A stretch of 7,292 bases of DNA, taken from the NCBI GenBank assembly GCA_003220985.1, contig QHTY01000176.1, positions 1 to 7,292 of the forward strand, given 5' to 3'. A model generated the notes under the pieces. It saw only the letters and a list, made by a program, of their open reading frames with translations, made no database searches and was not told the origin of the DNA. Each line of letters begins with the position of its first letter. Position 1 is the first letter of the stretch. Below are positions 6,144-7,292 of this stretch, piece after piece. The stretch comes from Gemmatimonadota bacterium (GTDB lineage: Bacteria; Gemmatimonadota; Gemmatimonadetes; Gemmatimonadales; GWC2-71-9). Made by a program: the position numbers and the translations under genes.

Positions 6144-7292
6144 TAGCCTGGGTTCTGCTGCAGGATCGGATTGGCGATCAGCTCGTTTGCCGGCAGCGGA
6201 TACAGATCACGGAACGTGGGCAATGCGGACCCGCCCGGTGTGCCGCCCTTCCAGGCCCAGACGTACGTGCCGCCGGTGAATACGCCGAAGCGGATCAAGT
6301 CGGAGCGGCGCGACGCTTCAAACAGCAACTCGCGGCCGCGCTCGGCGAGAATCGTGTCGACCGGGGGAAGCGCCGCGAAATTGGCGCTCGTGCCCCCATA
6401 GGCGCGCTGCCGGACGGCGTTGAGGTATGTCAGCGCGTTCGCCGCGCTGCCGCCGCCGCCCCGGATGTTGGCCTCAGCGTAAATCAAATACGCGTCGGCG
6501 AGCCGGAAAATCGGGAAGTCGGTGTCGACCATTCCCTTGGCTTGTGCCGTATCGCCGTTCGCCTTGAGGTTCGTGAACTTGGGAGCGGCGATTCCTTTCG
6601 TGAAATCCCCGCGATCGCTGACCGAATCGGTTTGGCCCGTCGTATAGAAGAAAGCGGCGCGGCTGTCACCGGCGGCAAAGCGGCGGTAGGTCTGCTGTTT
6701 CATGCGATACCCGCCCCAGCAATAGTCGATGCCGTAAGTCGCCGCCGACATGCTGCCACCACAGCCCGCGTGAATCAGGAATGTCATGCCACCCCAGGTC
6801 TGGGTGCTGCGACCATCCTGAGCGGCAACGAGAATGAGCTCCGGGGACGAGTTGTTATCTGCGGTGAAGTTGCTCCGAAAGTTTGCCGGGAGGCTGTAGC
6901 CGGCGCTGATCACTGCCTGCGCTTCCGTCGCAGCGCCCGCGTAGTTCGCCGTCCCGGTGTACACCGCGGCGTTCAGGTACAGCTTGGCCAGCAGCATGTG
7001 CGCCGCTTCCGGTGTCGCGCGCCCGTACGTGGACGGCCCTTTCGGCGGCAGCTGGCCGATGATGTCGTTGAGCTCGCTTACGGCGTAGGCGTAGATTTCG
7101 GCTCGGGTCGCCTGTTTCGGCGGCGTCGCGCCAAGCGGATCGTCCTCCGTCACGAGCGGGATGTTTCCGAACAGATCGATGCCGTGCCAGTAGCTCAGCG
7201 CCCGGAGGAAGCGCGCTTCGGCGCGATAGAAATGCACGTTCGTGCGGAGCGTCGGATCAAATTGCCCGCGCGAGTCGAGCTTGGCGTCGGTA
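6140..7292 (-). CDS. RagB/SusD family nutrient-uptake outer membrane lipoprotein, N-terminus cut by window edge
   Basis: The frame is open to base 7292, giving 383 visible residues; SusD proteins are usually about 450-600 residues, so the signal peptide and first helices are missing. An internal GTG at 7237 is not the start, because good family sequence continues upstream of it. Visible residues 23-48 (RAEARFLRALSYWHGIDLFG, then IPLVTE) are the classic SusD tetratricopeptide-like helix block. Near the C-terminus are AERGRELLFEASRRSDLIRFG (about 6300-6360) and the end motif LYPLPANELIANP...QNPGY, the conserved finish of the family. SusD is an outer-membrane, surface-facing lipoprotein that captures oligosaccharides and caps the SusC TonB-dependent channel. 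The bound glycan cannot be deduced, but the next gene is an alpha-amylase, so an alpha-glucan is reasonable. A susC-like gene is expected just upstream, off the right edge. It ends at TGA 6142-6140, overlapping the amylase start by four bases. Confidence 0.96.
   Translation of the reverse strand, partial: TDAKLDSRGQFDPTLRTNVHFYRAEARFLRALSYWHGIDLFGNIPLVTEDDPLGATPPKQATRAEIYAYAVSELNDIIGQLPPKGPSTYGRATPEAAHMLLAKLYLNAAVYTGTANYAGAATEAQAVISAGYSLPANFRSNFTADNNSSPELILVAAQDGRSTQTWGGMTFLIHAGCGGSMSAATYGIDYCWGGYRMKQQTYRRFAAGDSRAAFFYTTGQTDSVSDRGDFTKGIAAPKFTNLKANGDTAQAKGMVDTDFPIFRLADAYLIYAEANIRGGGGSAANALTYLNAVRQRAYGGTSANFAALPPVDTILAERGRELLFEASRRSDLIRFGVFTGGTYVWAWKGGTPGGSALPTFRDLYPLPANELIANPILQQNPGY

Noticed and set aside
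5421..6146. 241-codon plus-strand open frame opposite the amylase N-terminal half
   Set aside because: It is antisense to well-conserved GH13 motifs, has no motif or signal of its own, and has low-complexity composition typical of an antisense shadow.

Overview
The window (GC-rich, roughly 60-65 % by eye) is one tightly packed block of four genes, all on the minus strand, with no intergenic gap. Read 5'->3' on the minus strand they are: (1) a SusD/RagB-family outer-membrane glycan-binding protein whose N-terminus lies beyond the right edge (6140-7292); (2) a GH13 alpha-amylase with a lipoprotein signal, of the Streptomyces/animal type (4605-6143); (3) a penicillin-acylase-family Ntn hydrolase with a secretion signal (2489-4651); and (4) a large secreted clan GH-A glycoside hydrolase whose C-terminus lies beyond the left edge (1-2475, possibly starting further upstream at about 2499). 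Each gene overlaps or touches the next, so the block reads as one operon.

The organism is probably a high-GC member of the Bacteroidota/Gemmatimonadota/Rhodothermota side of the tree, because SusD proteins are largely confined to that group. GC content and protein style lean towards Gemmatimonadota. This is inference; no rRNA or marker gene is present.

The layout resembles a polysaccharide-utilisation locus: SusD binds a glycan at the cell surface, normally next to a SusC TonB-dependent transporter, which would lie upstream off the right edge. The lipoprotein amylase would cut alpha-1,4-glucan much as SusG does, and the GH-A enzyme would attack a second, unidentified linkage. The acylase in the middle is the unexpected member. 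It keeps the residues needed for self-cleavage and catalysis, so an acyl/amide-removing step may belong to the pathway, or it may be a quorum-signal or antibiotic acylase carried by the operon.

None of the three gene starts visible here is a convincing ATG. Amylase and acylase appear to start with TTG, and the GH-A gene has only a GTG giving an implausibly short signal peptide, or a non-canonical ATC/ATA. No RNA gene, CRISPR array, insertion sequence, promoter or terminator was seen.
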